From positions 1 through 33,135 of IMG/VR virus record IMGVR_UViG_3300032213_001197: a stretch of DNA of 33,135 bases. One strand, 5' to 3'. The stretch's first letter is position 1, and each line of letters starts with the position of its first letter. Source of the DNA: a virus. The notes beneath the pieces were generated by a model. That model searched no databases. It worked only from the letters and a program-made list of their open reading frames with translations, and was not told where the DNA came from. The translations under genes and the position numbers were made by a program. Positions 7,980 through 14,656 of this stretch are shown piece by piece.

Positions 7980-8132
7980 ATGCGAGGACTACCTGATAGC
8001 GCAGTAGTGGGAACCTATAAGAGGCTTGCCCGCAAACCCCGCCGTAGTCATAAAGACGAACAGTATTACCAAGATGTAGCAGACATTATGAACGGCTGGA
8101 TTTACAAACTAACTAGTTTCTTCAGACGATAA
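7980..8132 (+). CDS. Small protein, 50 aa (paralogue of the protein at 15209-15385)
   Basis: ATG 7980 follows AAAGGAAAGAAA. The protein starts MRGLPDSAVVGTYKR and ends YYQDVADIMNGWIYKLTSFFRR. The 58-aa leftward gene at 15209-15385 has the same two blocks (RGLPDSVV...VKR and YYQDVSDIMNAW), so these are paralogues expressed on opposite strands. Both are basic and helical with no transmembrane segment. Function unknown. Confidence 0.8.
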   Translation: MRGLPDSAVVGTYKRLARKPRRSHKDEQYYQDVADIMNGWIYKLTSFFRR

Positions 8133-8139
8133 CCGCAAC

Positions 8140-8168
8140 TTGACAAAAGAGAAAGTAGCAGAGATACT
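8140..8168 (+). promoter_or_regulatory. Promoter giving a leaderless mRNA
   Basis: TTGACA 8140-8145, 17-bp spacer, GATACT 8163-8168. Six bases after the -10 is ATG 8175, the expected +1 position, so the mRNA would begin with the start codon. Confidence 0.65.
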
Positions 8169-8174
8169 ATGCCT

Positions 8175-9398
8175 ATGAAACCAACAGACGCACTAGACAT
8201 ACTTTCAGACTTCAAGGCACGGAGTAAAGACCGCCTATGGCAAGGTGTAGTTAGACAAAACATTGCTATCAGTAATGGCGGTAAGTTTGTTGCTGGTAAT
8301 TTAGTAAATGTCATAGACCAAAAAACAAAAGAACGAGCACAAAAACAAGAAGATGCAACAATAGAAAGTCTTGCCCGTATAGGTCTATCAGCAGAGTGTT
8401 TCTTTATCAAAGACGAAATGACAGACCTAGTGTTGTTCGCTTCTCAAAAACTAGATGATACAGATTTGCTTGACACAGAACTAGCACCCGCAGATAGAGG
8501 ATTTGCTTACTTCGAAAAACCTATTCCGCTTACAGATGTTAGAGGCAGAACTATGCTGATAAACATAATTACTTGGGAAAAAGGATTAGACAAAAATGGA
8601 ATTGCGGGAGTTTCTTTTTCTTGCTGGAATGACACCGCAAGAACCCCCGATGAGTTTGCTTTAGAAATTATAGATGAAACTAAAGGGGATAAAGATTACG
8701 AAGGTTTCTTACGGAAATTAGGTCGCTTCCATTGGACGCTAAGCACTTCCGCAACTAATGGAACTATTGTGGGAACTAAACAACTAGAACTATCAGAAGA
8801 ACAACTAGAAGAAATACGAAGAAGCACCTACAAAAATAGTTATGGCGTTATGAACGCAGAAAAATTTGAAGGAACACTAGATGTTGTTCAAAAGATAGCA
8901 AAAATGACACCCTTTGAAAGAAGCGCACTATCTATGGACGAGGGCACAAACTTGCAGAACAAAATGGGGTATGAACTACTCTCTGATGAAGAGTGGGAGG
9001 ACTACAAACAACGAATAATAACAAGTCCAACAAACATAACCCGCATACTTCACGCTTACTGGCTACTTATGTCGCAGACGATTGTCGAGAAAGCAAAAGA
9101 AACTGGCGATAGAACACAACGCAGACGATTGGAAAGAGAGAGTGTTCCTACCGAGGTTGTTGTTATTCAATTCCGCAAGCGCAAGTATTACAACGAAAAG
9201 GGCGAAGAGACCGAAGACAGTAAGAAAATAGATTGGTCGCACAGGTGGTTAGTCGGTGGTCATTGGCGTTGGCAACCATACAAAGACCCCGTAAGTGGTG
9301 GCGAAATCAAAAAGCGTATTTGGATTAGCCCGTATGTAAAAGGTCCGGAAGATAAACCGCTAGTGATGAAGGACAGGGTTTATGTGCTGGCTAAGTAG
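8175..9398 (+). CDS. Conserved actinobacterial/phage protein, 407 aa, function unknown
   Basis: This is the largest rightward gene. The frame also has ATG 8169, but that codon overlaps the -10 spacing, so the leaderless start at 8175 (MKPTDALDIL) is preferred. The N-terminal two thirds is mixed alpha/beta. The last 60 residues (WSHRWLVGGHWRWQPY..., KKRIWISPYVKGPEDKPLV) match a Trp-rich C-terminal motif that I recall from uncharacterised proteins of actinobacterial genomes, plasmids and phages. No catalytic motif is evident. It starts a group with the double-HTH and zinc-ribbon genes, so a regulatory or replication role is possible but unsupported. Confidence 0.8.
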   Translation: MKPTDALDILSDFKARSKDRLWQGVVRQNIAISNGGKFVAGNLVNVIDQKTKERAQKQEDATIESLARIGLSAECFFIKDEMTDLVLFASQKLDDTDLLDTELAPADRGFAYFEKPIPLTDVRGRTMLINIITWEKGLDKNGIAGVSFSCWNDTARTPDEFALEIIDETKGDKDYEGFLRKLGRFHWTLSTSATNGTIVGTKQLELSEEQLEEIRRSTYKNSYGVMNAEKFEGTLDVVQKIAKMTPFERSALSMDEGTNLQNKMGYELLSDEEWEDYKQRIITSPTNITRILHAYWLLMSQTIVEKAKETGDRTQRRRLERESVPTEVVVIQFRKRKYYNEKGEETEDSKKIDWSHRWLVGGHWRWQPYKDPVSGGEIKKRIWISPYVKGPEDKPLVMKDRVYVLAK

Positions 9399-9422
9399 GA
9401 AAAAGCAAAAGGCATAAAGGAT

Positions 9423-9451
9423 TTGACAAGCAAGAGATTACTATGTAGTAT
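9423..9451 (+). promoter_or_regulatory. Sigma-A-like promoter of the rightward double-HTH gene
   Basis: TTGACA 9423-9428, 17-bp spacer, TAGTAT 9446-9451. The leader is about 16 nt and includes GAAAGGAA. Confidence 0.75.
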
Positions 9452-9473
9452 TCTCCTAAACGAAAGGAAATAA

Positions 9474-10139
9474 ATGACGAAGAGAAACTTCAGGACAAAT
9501 CCTGAACAGATGAGAAAGGCGCACTCTGCCCGCGAGGTAAATAGATACCCGCGAGTAAAGGCGATTAGTCCTGCTCTAAGCGGAACTATAAACAAACTTG
9601 GGCAGACATTACCGCAAGAGGTTGTTGATGCTTTCGCAGATTGTACATACGAGGAACGCTCGAACTACATACACGAACTAATTGACAAGGGCTGGACACA
9701 AGCAAGCATTGGTAGAGCGTGTGGGCTTTCAAGAGAAAGCATTAGACAAATCTCTAACGCAACTAAGCACAACACTCAAACGAACTATCCTCTGCCCGAA
9801 CCTCCACGCTATCCAATAGCGCAGAAGGTTGTCTATACAGAACCACCCGCAGAGATGTTGGAACGACTAAAAGAACTTCAACCCTATGCTCAGAAGGTTA
9901 GGTCTTCCTCTCCTAAGTTTCGTGCCGAGGCTGAGGAATACACTTACTTACTAAACGAGGCAACTAAACTGGGAACTACTGTTTATCGTCTTGGTAAGTT
10001 ATTGGGTATAACTCCTTCCGCAATTCAATTTAGATTGGTAAGGTATGGCTATCGCGCAAGCGAGGGAGAAAGTCGCTCTTACACAAAGATTGTAGAAAAG
10101 AACAAACTCAACAAGACAGAAGAAATGGTAAATGGCTAA
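9474..10139 (+). CDS. Double helix-turn-helix DNA-binding protein, 221 aa
   Basis: ATG 9474 follows GAAAGGAAATAA. Two HTH segments are visible: about 65-95 (IHELIDKGWTQASIGRACGL, then SRESIRQIS) and about 160-195 (KLGTTVYRLGKLLGITPSAI). A Pro-rich linker separates them. It is a longer paralogue of the protein at 5997-6497, which lies across the divergent region and is transcribed the other way. It overlaps the zinc-ribbon gene by 8 nt. A repressor or activator of the repeats at 6941-7050 is a reasonable inference. Confidence 0.75.
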   Translation: MTKRNFRTNPEQMRKAHSAREVNRYPRVKAISPALSGTINKLGQTLPQEVVDAFADCTYEERSNYIHELIDKGWTQASIGRACGLSRESIRQISNATKHNTQTNYPLPEPPRYPIAQKVVYTEPPAEMLERLKELQPYAQKVRSSSPKFRAEAEEYTYLLNEATKLGTTVYRLGKLLGITPSAIQFRLVRYGYRASEGESRSYTKIVEKNKLNKTEEMVNG

Positions 10140-10497
10140 AGCAAAACCTTGTCCTAAATGTGGTAAATGGTATAACCCGCGCTTCTCTGGAACAGAAGAG
10201 ATGTGCGGGTTCTGCTTCATAAAAGAAAAAATAAGCGAACCAAAAGAAGAACTAGATGATAAGCAAAAAGTAAAAATTGAAACAGAACAGCCGGCGATAG
10301 CAACAAAACCACGAACAACTTCACGACCTGTAACTAAAAATGCAGTGATTGGAGATGAAGAATTTCTAGGAACTTGTAGTAAATGTGGATTACAGGTTGT
10401 AGGTTCTGAGATTTATCACTCTGAACTGGGCTGGATTTTCTCTTGGACTCATCAAAACGCTGACCGCACAAGAGCAAGTCTATGTTTGATTGCTTGA
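10132..10497 (+). CDS. Double zinc-ribbon protein, 121 aa
   Basis: Two Cys4-type zinc sites flank an acidic/Lys linker. The N-terminal one is CPKCGKWY...MCGFC (residues 7-27). The C-terminal one begins GTCSKCGLQVVGSEIYH and has a later Cys near the end. The start overlaps the double-HTH gene by 8 nt, so the two are co-translated. A nucleic-acid or protein-binding role is likely. No enzyme motif is visible. Confidence 0.75.
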   Translation: MAKAKPCPKCGKWYNPRFSGTEEMCGFCFIKEKISEPKEELDDKQKVKIETEQPAIATKPRTTSRPVTKNAVIGDEEFLGTCSKCGLQVVGSEIYHSELGWIFSWTHQNADRTRASLCLIA

Positions 10498-10507
10498 CAA
10501 AGTAAGA

Positions 10508-10535
10508 AAGCCCCTCTAGTATTCTAGGGGGGCTT
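10508..10535. terminator. Shared terminator between convergent genes
   Basis: AAGCCCCTCTAG-TATT-CTAGGGGGGCTT forms a long hairpin between the end of the rightward operon and the end of the leftward holin-like gene. Short T or A runs on either side allow it to work in both directions. Confidence 0.8.
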
Positions 10536-10548
10536 CCTTATTGGACTA

Positions 10549-10848
10549 CTAGTTTGCTGATTTCTTTCTATCAACTAACGAAAACGCTTCGTTGATTTCT
10601 GTTGTTGTAAGTTTTCCGTCCGCAAGGTAAGCACGAGATAGTGCCTCCATTACAGTAGCAACTCCCAAACCACCCGCAAGGGCGATGGACTTCCATACCT
10701 CAATCCCAAACAAAGAACCTGCTCCGACTACTGATAGCCCTGACGCAGCGAAAGTAGCAATAACTCTCCCGACAAGCATCTTCGCTTTTTCAACGAATCT
10801 GTCATCACGAGACTTTTCTACCGCAACTGCATTGTTTGCTTTTGCCAT
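10549..10848 (-). CDS. Holin-like small membrane protein, 99 aa
   Basis: The frame opens at 10863, but AAGGA lies 8 nt before ATG 10848 (MAKANNAV...), so that start is preferred. The protein has a basic N-terminus, a hydrophobic Ala/Gly-rich stretch (about 32-48, VIATFAASGLSVVGAGSLF), a second one (about 54-70, SIALAGGLGVATVMEAL) and a charged tail. This resembles r1t-type phage holins, which form membrane holes to release lysins. It is the last leftward gene of the lysis block, separated from the peptidoglycan-binding gene by a terminator. Confidence 0.65.
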   Translation of the reverse strand: MAKANNAVAVEKSRDDRFVEKAKMLVGRVIATFAASGLSVVGAGSLFGIEVWKSIALAGGLGVATVMEALSRAYLADGKLTTTEINEAFSLVDRKKSAN

Positions 10849-10876
10849 GTGTTGTCCTTCCATAACCTACACGGGC

Positions 10877-10924
10877 GTAAAAAAACGCCCCGGCTAGTCA
10901 AGTTTATTTGACAGCCGAGGCGTT
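10877..10924 (-). terminator. Strong intrinsic terminator after the peptidoglycan-binding gene
   Basis: On the - strand AACGCCTCGGCT pairs with AGCCGGGGCGTT around an inner GTCAA/TTGAC stem, followed by a run of T. This is one of the longest hairpins in the window. Confidence 0.85.
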
Positions 10925-10938
10925 GATTTGTTCCTAAA

Positions 10939-11415
10939 CTAAATTACATTAACAGATGTTCCTTCAAAAAGTCTGCCAATAGTATCCGCACAGTTAACCT
11001 TGCACTCTTCTACCGCACAGCCACAGAACTCGGCGAGCGCAATTTTGGTTCCTGCACTTAGCCAACCTCTCTGGTCTGAGCCCGCATCTTCATGTCCGAG
11101 AGCGACAAGTCGTTCTTGAACTAATGCAACTGAGCGAGAGTTTCTGCTTCCTGCTTCAAAAACTAGAGACGACAACAGAACAACTTCATCATCTGCATAG
11201 TCATCTACAGCCGGTGACTTAGACTTTTTACTTTTTGCTACTGGCTCTTCTGCAACTTCTTCTGCAACAGCCGGCTCAACAGCAACAACTTCTGGTTCTA
11301 CGGGCTCAACCGCATAGGACTCAACGACAATTTGTTCCTCGAAGGCGGGTTCGACTGGTACTGCTACCGGCTCGGCCTCGTAGGAGTAACTTGATAATTC
11401 TTCTTCATAACTCAT
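10939..11415 (-). CDS. Acidic-repeat protein with C-terminal peptidoglycan-binding-like domain
   Basis: The first 75 residues are a low-complexity Val/Glu/Pro/Ala arm with repeated VEP steps. A KSKKSKSP linker follows; its DNA contains an exact copy of the dispersed TAGCAAAAAGTAAAAA motif (11224-11240). Residues 85-135 (SVALVQERLVALGHED...GTKIALAEF) look like the three-helix PG_binding_1 fold, ending in a Cys-rich tail (CGCAVEECKVNC). It starts 2 nt after the lysozyme gene, so the two probably act together on the cell wall. Confidence 0.68.
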   Translation of the reverse strand: MSYEEELSSYSYEAEPVAVPVEPAFEEQIVVESYAVEPVEPEVVAVEPAVAEEVAEEPVAKSKKSKSPAVDDYADDEVVLLSSLVFEAGSRNSRSVALVQERLVALGHEDAGSDQRGWLSAGTKIALAEFCGCAVEECKVNCADTIGRLFEGTSVNVI

Positions 11416-11417
11416 TA

Positions 11418-12020
11418 TTAGAACCCTTCTGGAAACTTGTTATACCACTGCATAAATCTTATCTCATCTTTGTTGGTGTAAGGAGCCTGCACCTTCCAAG
11501 CAGTCCAATCCTCACCACCATTACTCATGTGATAAGCAATCTCGGCGTTAATTACCGCATCAAAGAGGTCTTTGTTGGTATCTAGGTCATACTTGTCTCG
11601 ACGAGTTACGCCAAGCCCACCAATCATATTGATTTGAAAGATGCCGTATGAGGAGTCACCTGTTCGTGAATTGCCATTGAAGGCAAGCGGGCGACCATTG
11701 CTTTCTTTCTTAACTACAGCCCATGCTGTTTTCAGGGCTTTACCTTCAAACCCAACTGCCGAAAGTAACTGTGCTAATTCGACATCTGTGAATGGAGTCT
11801 TCTGCACGGAGAACTTCTTTAATTGGAGTTCTGCGATTTTTGCTTTTTGCTTTTCTATCTCTGCTTCTATCTTGGAGATGCTTTGTTTTTCATCTTCCTT
11901 GACTATGGCAATTTCCTCAACCCAAGATGCTTGGGCGTAGGCCGTAAAGACCGACAAGAAAACTACCGACAGAACAACGCTAGCGATTTTATCGAAGGCT
12001 GTGCCTGTTGGTTTCTTCAT
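11418..12020 (-). CDS. Secreted lysozyme/transglycosylase-like endolysin, 200 aa
   Basis: The N-terminus is a Sec-type signal (residues 11-31, hydrophobic IASVVLSVVFLSVFTAYAQA with an AQA cleavage site). A coiled-coil linker (about 40-70) follows, then an SLT/lysozyme-like domain (80-185). The motif AWAVVKKESNGRP places the likely catalytic Glu at 106, and SSYGIFQIN is the typical second motif. It should cleave the glycan strands of peptidoglycan after export, and the signal peptide means it may not depend on the holin. The start has AAAGGAAC upstream. It heads the lysis operon. Confidence 0.78.
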   Translation of the reverse strand: MKKPTGTAFDKIASVVLSVVFLSVFTAYAQASWVEEIAIVKEDEKQSISKIEAEIEKQKAKIAELQLKKFSVQKTPFTDVELAQLLSAVGFEGKALKTAWAVVKKESNGRPLAFNGNSRTGDSSYGIFQINMIGGLGVTRRDKYDLDTNKDLFDAVINAEIAYHMSNGGEDWTAWKVQAPYTNKDEIRFMQWYNKFPEGF

Positions 12021-12203
12021 TGATTGTTCCTTTGTTCGGGGACAGGGACAGGTGCTTTCTTAGCCACCTCGGCGTCTATAAAAGCCCGCCTAGTTCCCCC
12101 CGCTGTGGGGAGATTGGTTGGTTTACAACCTTTCAAGTTCGTGCGACCAACTATAGTCGCTTTGTCGTTGGGATAACAGTATCACAGAATTGTCAGGGAA
12201 GTA

Positions 12204-12224
12204 GCGTTTTTGGGGGAAAAACGC
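12204..12224 (-). promoter_or_regulatory. Hairpin in the leader of the lysis operon
   Basis: GCGTTTTT-GGGGG-AAAAACGC is a perfect 8-bp inverted repeat between the DUF6011 gene and the lysozyme gene. It has no U-tract, so it is not a standard terminator. Smaller inverted repeats (GGTTG...CAACC near 12115-12130) lie closer to the lysozyme start, so the 226-nt gap may be a structured leader. No ORF is visible in the gap. Confidence 0.45.
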
Positions 12225-12246
12225 CACCTCCCTTGTGTGGGATAGA

Positions 12247-12711
12247 TTACTTTCCAAACGCCTTTCGGCAGATTGGCCCTAGCCCCAACTCACGACTTAC
12301 CTCATCAGTAAGTTCAGCCCCGCATTTAGCACAGCAGGAGTAGTGAACCGCAAACAACTTCGCATACTTGTATGGGTCTTCTAGCAAAACACGCACGAAC
12401 ATAAGCGTATCTTCGGCGTGTGGCTTGATGCGAGTGAACCCTCCGTATGAACCAACTAGACGGCGAAGGTAGGCTGTCTTCTTGAACTCACGGGTTTCAA
12501 CGAAAACATAATCATTATCAACAGGTTGAACCATAAAATCACCCATAAGTTCAGATGTAGGTATGGCGTATTTAGATTTAGGCAACTTAGAAAGTGCCCC
12601 ATAAAGTTCCTTCCAATCCACTTGATTGGCAGGAATAACCGCAGGTGCGTGAACCGCAGGTGCGGGAGCAGGGTTCTCACCGAAGAGAACCATTTGTGAT
12701 GCTGTGGTCAT
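12247..12711 (-). CDS. DUF6011-type zinc-finger protein, 154 aa
   Basis: An Ala/Pro-rich N-terminus precedes an alpha/beta central region, and the C-terminus (CCAKCGAELTDEVSRELGLG then PICRKAF) carries the DUF6011 pattern of CxxCGxxLTDxxS...GxGPxCR. DUF6011 modules occur next to nucleic-acid enzymes in phages and are presumed zinc-binding. GAAAGGGGG lies before ATG 12711. It has its own promoter. Confidence 0.72.
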   Translation of the reverse strand: MTTASQMVLFGENPAPAPAVHAPAVIPANQVDWKELYGALSKLPKSKYAIPTSELMGDFMVQPVDNDYVFVETREFKKTAYLRRLVGSYGGFTRIKPHAEDTLMFVRVLLEDPYKYAKLFAVHYSCCAKCGAELTDEVSRELGLGPICRKAFGK

Positions 12712-12733
12712 TTTGACCCCCTTTCAAAAACAA

Positions 12734-12762
12734 ACAATACTACAAGCCAAGATAAAAGTCAA
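12734..12762 (-). promoter_or_regulatory. Promoter of the DUF6011 gene
   Basis: On the - strand, TTGACT (12762-12757), 17-bp spacer, TATTGT (12739-12734). Confidence 0.65.
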
Positions 12763-12776
12763 GACGACACACCAAA

Positions 12777-12810
12777 CAAAACCCCTACCCGAGGAAGGTG
12801 GGTAGAGGTT
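12777..12810 (-). terminator. Terminator of the 12.8-14.6 kb operon
   Basis: On the - strand AACCTCTACCC-ACCTTCCTC-GGGTAGGGGTT forms an 11-bp stem (one G:U pair), followed by TTG. Confidence 0.75.
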
Positions 12811-12837
12811 CTGTTATGGAGTTCCCTTGACCTTTGT

Positions 12838-12990
12838 CTACTTCTCCCTAGAGGCTAGCAATGCGCTTGCCACCGAAGAGAGTCCCAGAGCCAAAGTCCA
12901 AGTCATATTATTTTGCCACGCCGAAACAAAAGACGCAAGCCCCAACACAACAGTAACTACTGCTGTCCAAACTACATTCATGTTATTCAT
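12838..12990 (-). CDS. 50-aa membrane protein with two predicted helices
   Basis: ATG 12990 overlaps the stop of the HTH gene (ATGAATAA). The sequence has two hydrophobic stretches, VVWTAVVTVVLGLASFVSAW and TWTLALGLSSVASALLAS, joined by QNNM, with a short charged tail. This hairpin topology suits a small holin or antiholin, and the gene lies just upstream of the lysis block, but size and position are the only support. It is the last gene of its operon. Confidence 0.68.
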   Translation of the reverse strand: MNNMNVVWTAVVTVVLGLASFVSAWQNNMTWTLALGLSSVASALLASREK

Positions 12991-13210
12991 TAGCCTTCTT
13001 CTTTCTTTTGGGGGAGGTTCTTCCTTTTACACGAGCGGAGGGGTCTCTTACAACCACACCTTTACTACGAATTGCTTTGCGAGCGCATCGGTAGGAAACT
13101 TTTAGTTCGCTAGCCACGCTTTCTATTGACAAACCTTCTTGATACATTTTTGCAGCGTCTTCAGCAATCTTTTTACTTTTTGTTATTCCCGGCAGGGAGG
13201 CTCTTGTCAT
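12983..13210 (-). CDS. Small helix-turn-helix protein, 75 aa
   Basis: Residues 17-52 (AEDAAKMYQEGLSIESVASE, LKVSYRCARKAIRSKG) form a clear resolvase/sigma-70 region 4-like HTH, followed by a very basic tail. The ATG follows the preceding stop with no gap (TAAATG). It is probably a DNA-binding regulator; the target is unknown. Confidence 0.75.
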   Translation of the reverse strand: MTRASLPGITKSKKIAEDAAKMYQEGLSIESVASELKVSYRCARKAIRSKGVVVRDPSARVKGRTSPKRKKKANE

Positions 13211-13690
13211 TTACACTTTCTCTTCTTCGTATGGTCGTTGAACCGCATTTTGAATGACAGCAGGGTCTAGCCCTTTACTTTTCAACCACTCAATGGTTTC
13301 AGGGTCTTGTGCTTCGTTGTGAACATGGCGTCCTTCGTTCCAAGTAAAGAAAGAAGTTGTGCCTTCAGGTAGAACCCAAAGGTGATACTGGTTAGAAGTA
13401 TCAACAAGTTGGCTTTCAGGCGGGAAGATTTCTACTGCTTCTCTTTCAGCACCCGCAAGTTCGTTCTTGATGCGCTGGAAGTGTCGCCAATCCCTGACAG
13501 CCTTTCTTTCGTTGTGTCGAATAGAAAGATGTAATCCACTCTTCTCACCAAGTTCGGGCTCTAAAACTGTCTTGACAACTGTATAGAACTTATTTCTATA
13601 GATAGTTTGGTTTGGTTCGAGAGTTATTTGGTTTGAATTGACTACCGCAATAGCCTCTTCAAACTTATCCCAAGTAGGTTTAGCCGACAA
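13211..13690 (-). CDS. DUF7694-like conserved phage protein, 159 aa
   Basis: The core (LHLSIRHNERKAVRDWRHFQ, RIKNELAGAEREAVEIFPPE, then LVDTSNQYHLW) matches a conserved phage domain that I know as DUF7694, of unknown role. The start is TTG 13690, immediately after the stop of the 54-aa gene (TAGTTG), which points to translational coupling. The Trp and His residues of the core are the most conserved part in relatives. Confidence 0.7.
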   Translation of the reverse strand: MSAKPTWDKFEEAIAVVNSNQITLEPNQTIYRNKFYTVVKTVLEPELGEKSGLHLSIRHNERKAVRDWRHFQRIKNELAGAEREAVEIFPPESQLVDTSNQYHLWVLPEGTTSFFTWNEGRHVHNEAQDPETIEWLKSKGLDPAVIQNAVQRPYEEEKV

Positions 13691-13855
13691 CTACTTGACC
13701 CACTTCTTGTATAAACGATAGCCAATGTATCCAAGAAGAACAGCAATCAAGGCTGGAGTATAAACAGAGATGCTAAAGAAGTTTGAGGAAACCTCAATCC
13801 ACTCGAACTGACATTGAAACCCGCACTCGGGGTCTAGTTGTGTTATTTCTTCCAT
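13691..13855 (-). CDS. 54-aa single-pass membrane protein
   Basis: MEEITQLDPECGFQCQ begins an acidic N-terminus with two Cys. A single hydrophobic helix (about 30-48, VYTPALIAVLLGYIGYRLY) and a KKWVK tail follow, predicting N-out/C-in topology. The start is preceded by AGGAAAAAGTAAAA, the ribosome-binding version of the dispersed A-rich motif. It belongs to the eight-gene operon. Confidence 0.72.
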   Translation of the reverse strand: MEEITQLDPECGFQCQFEWIEVSSNFFSISVYTPALIAVLLGYIGYRLYKKWVK

Positions 13856-13876
13856 TTTTACTTTTTCCTATTTCTC

Positions 13877-14038
13877 TTAGTTTTTGATTGAGTTGTAGTG
13901 AAGTTCAGCCAGTTCTTTGCGAAGTTCTAAGTTCTCCCGCATCAAATTTCTGTGTGCTTGTATGGAGACTACCATTACAAAGCACGAACCCGCAAGGGCG
14001 ATAATAAGTCCTATCATTGTTCCAGTATCTAAAAACAT
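13877..14038 (-). CDS. 53-aa membrane-anchored coiled-coil protein
   Basis: An N-terminal hydrophobic helix (about 8-27, MIGLIIALAGSCFVMVVSIQ) is followed by a heptad-like helix (NLMRENLELRKELAEL). The architecture recalls small inner-membrane lysis accessory proteins, but no family is recognised. ATG overlaps the previous stop by one base (TAATG). Confidence 0.72.
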   Translation of the reverse strand: MFLDTGTMIGLIIALAGSCFVMVVSIQAHRNLMRENLELRKELAELHYNSIKN

Positions 14039-14214
14039 TAGGCGTTTACCTCTTCTCGTTTGATGCTTTCTTCTACCGCACGCTTGATAGTGATGTAAGC
14101 ATTACCGCATGGATAGCAGAATCTTTCTGTGAAAGGCATCTCCCGCATAAAGGCATCTACGCCTGAATAAATAATCTGAGTGTTTTCACAATGAGGTGTT
14201 TGACATTTAGCCAT
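14038..14214 (-). CDS. 58-aa zinc-finger-like protein
   Basis: Four cysteines in two pairs (CQTPHCENT near the start, FCYPCG at 32-37) suggest one zinc site. The C-terminal helix is charged (TIKRAVEESIKREEV). The start follows AAAAAGTAA, sharing TAAATG with the preceding gene. Confidence 0.72.
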   Translation of the reverse strand: MAKCQTPHCENTQIIYSGVDAFMREMPFTERFCYPCGNAYITIKRAVEESIKREEVNA

Positions 14215-14403
14215 TTACTTTTTCCTTTCAGGTAGTGGGAGGTTTCTCATGAAATCTCTCCGTGCTTCTTTTGTTGGTAGTGCTTCTCTTTCAGCCATTT
14301 GCTCGTCTGTCATAAAGGCAAACTTCAATAAAAACTCTGTAAACTCTTCTTTAGTCAAAGAAGTTTTCGCAAGTAGGTCTTCACCCTTTTTAGTTATCCT
14401 CAT
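14215..14403 (-). CDS. Hypothetical protein, 62 aa
   Basis: The frame could open at TTG 14424, but ATG 14403 overlaps the stop of the upstream membrane protein as ATGA, so that start is preferred (MRITKKGEDLLAKTSL...). The protein is helical and charged, with no Cys or membrane segment. Family not recognised. Confidence 0.68.
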   Translation of the reverse strand: MRITKKGEDLLAKTSLTKEEFTEFLLKFAFMTDEQMAEREALPTKEARRDFMRNLPLPERKK

Positions 14404-14558
14404 GGGTATAACAAATCTAGGCAAAATTGGTTCATCTGCTCTGTTGGCACTTTACACATTTCAGGTGTAGTAGCGTCAAGAGCCCAAACAATAAGTGCGA
14501 TAAAGACAATGCCTACCGCAAGTCTGCGTCTTTTGTATTTTGCTTCTGTTCTAATCAT
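14400..14558 (-). CDS. 52-aa single-pass membrane protein
   Basis: A basic N-terminus (MIRTEAKYKRRR) precedes one hydrophobic helix (LAVGIVFIALIVWALDA) and a soluble tail with two Cys, predicting N-in/C-out. AAGGGAAAAGACAAA precedes the ATG. It is the first gene of the eight-gene operon, 45 bp downstream of its promoter. Confidence 0.7.
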   Translation of the reverse strand: MIRTEAKYKRRRLAVGIVFIALIVWALDATTPEMCKVPTEQMNQFCLDLLYP

Positions 14559-14602
14559 TTTGTCTTTTCCCTTTCTTATTGACTTCCCTAGCCAATAATC
14601 TT

Positions 14603-14631
14603 ATTGTAGCAACTTCCCTGACATTTATCAA
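14603..14631 (-). promoter_or_regulatory. Promoter of the 12.8-14.6 kb operon, with overlapping direct repeats
   Basis: On the - strand TTGATA (14631-14626), 17-bp spacer, TACAAT (14608-14603). The repeat GTCAGGGAAGTT occurs twice, at 14611-14622 and 14631-14642, in the spacer and just upstream of the -35, with a partial third copy (CTAGGGAAGTC) at 14581-14591. A protein bound there would control access to the promoter. Confidence 0.68.
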
Positions 14632-14656
14632 CTTCCCTGACTTTCGGCGTGTCGTC

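Noticed and set aside
10495-10523. TTGACA with 17-bp spacer to TAGTAT at the end of the rightward operon
   Set aside because: The -10 lies in the loop and stem of the shared terminator and nothing to the right is transcribed rightward, so it is probably chance.
12021-12246. tRNA or tracr-like RNA in the lysis leader
   Set aside because: Inverted repeats are present, but no cloverleaf with a T-arm or anticodon stem could be drawn.
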